Assembly: GCA_040758525.1 (NCBI GenBank)
Contig: JBFLVQ010000500.1
Span: 1 to 7,027, forward strand
DNA from: JBFLVQ01 sp040758525
GTDB lineage: Bacteria; Acidobacteriota; Blastocatellia; Chloracidobacteriales; JADJPF01
Direction of reading: 5' to 3'
Length of the DNA: 7,027 nucleotides
Shown here: piece by piece, positions 6,849 to 7,027 of the stretch
Layout: each line of letters starts with the position of its first letter
How positions within the stretch are numbered: the stretch's first letter is position 1
Notes under the pieces: generated by a model
The model's input: only the letters and a program-made list of their open reading frames with translations
Databases searched by the model: none
Told to the model about the DNA's origin: nothing
Position numbers and translations under genes: made by a program

Positions 6849-7027
6849 TTGAAGCGCATCTTTGTCAGTTTTCTTGCTCTGATCATCATCTTTATTGGCG
6901 TGCCAGTACACGCCATAAGTGGTTATAAACGTCTAGAAGGCCCACTACAGTGGGGGCGTAGTCGTAGTTTTGATGTGCAGCACATCAAGTTAGAATTAAG
7001 TTTTGATGAGCCGCGCAAGACTGTTTT
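6849..7027 (+). CDS. exported protein, probable M1-family metallopeptidase, N-terminal part only
   Basis: Fifty-nine codons are visible before the window ends, starting from TTG. The first residues form a clear signal peptide: KR after the initiator, a hydrophobic stretch (about 4-18, FVSFLALIIIFIGV) and a likely cleavage after VHA (residue 22). The mature part contains RSFDVQHIKLELSFDEPRKTV around residues 39-59, split here by description only. The pattern RxFDVxHxxLxLxFDxxxKxV is typical of the N-terminal beta-sandwich domain of M1 (gluzincin) aminopeptidases, in particular the exported ones found in Acidobacteriota. The zinc-binding HEXXH and GxMEN motifs would lie beyond the window, so catalytic competence cannot be judged. 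The 51-base gap after the propeller gene allows the same transcript. Confidence 0.6.
   Translation, partial: MKRIFVSFLALIIIFIGVPVHAISGYKRLEGPLQWGRSRSFDVQHIKLELSFDEPRKTV

Overview
The window reads as an ordinary chromosomal segment of a free-living, Gram-negative-type bacterium with balanced to slightly AT-rich composition. It carries a bifunctional class A penicillin-binding protein, two genes of the futalosine route to menaquinone, a secreted seven-bladed beta-propeller protein, and the start of an exported protein that looks like an M1 metallopeptidase. All genes are on the + strand. This gene set, the style of the M1 N-terminus and the futalosine pathway fit Acidobacteriota (Blastocatellia-like) best. 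That placement is an inference from protein flavour, not a demonstrated one.

Layout. Positions 1-387 hold no gene I can support. This AT-rich leader contains a TATA-rich hairpin (123-144), a short tandem repeat (156-171) and a possible promoter with a palindrome in its spacer (207-235). A strong ribosome binding site precedes a small, unrecognised helical protein of 87 residues (388-651). A 255-base gap follows, with a long hairpin (691-733) that may end this small transcript. PBP1A occupies 907-3366. After a 79-base gap come mqnE (3446-4546) and mqnD (4543-5376), which overlap by four bases as ATGA. The propeller gene (5385-6797) starts 8 bases later. After 51 bases a TTG-initiated gene with a strong ribosome binding site (6849 onward) runs off the end.

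How the genes fit together. MqnE makes aminofutalosine and MqnD releases 1,4-dihydroxy-6-naphthoate, so the pair supplies two non-consecutive steps of menaquinone synthesis. mqnA, mqnC and the hydrolase/deaminase steps must be encoded elsewhere. PBP1A builds peptidoglycan at the inner membrane. The last two genes encode exported proteins. The tight spacing suggests that mqnE, mqnD and the propeller gene share a transcript. Co-transcription with PBP1A is possible but not shown.

I found no convincing evidence of a new defence, mobile or regulatory system. The observations most worth checking are the hairpin at 691-733, the palindrome inside the putative promoter at 207-235, the variant N-terminal motif of MqnD, and the propeller gene attached to the menaquinone pair.
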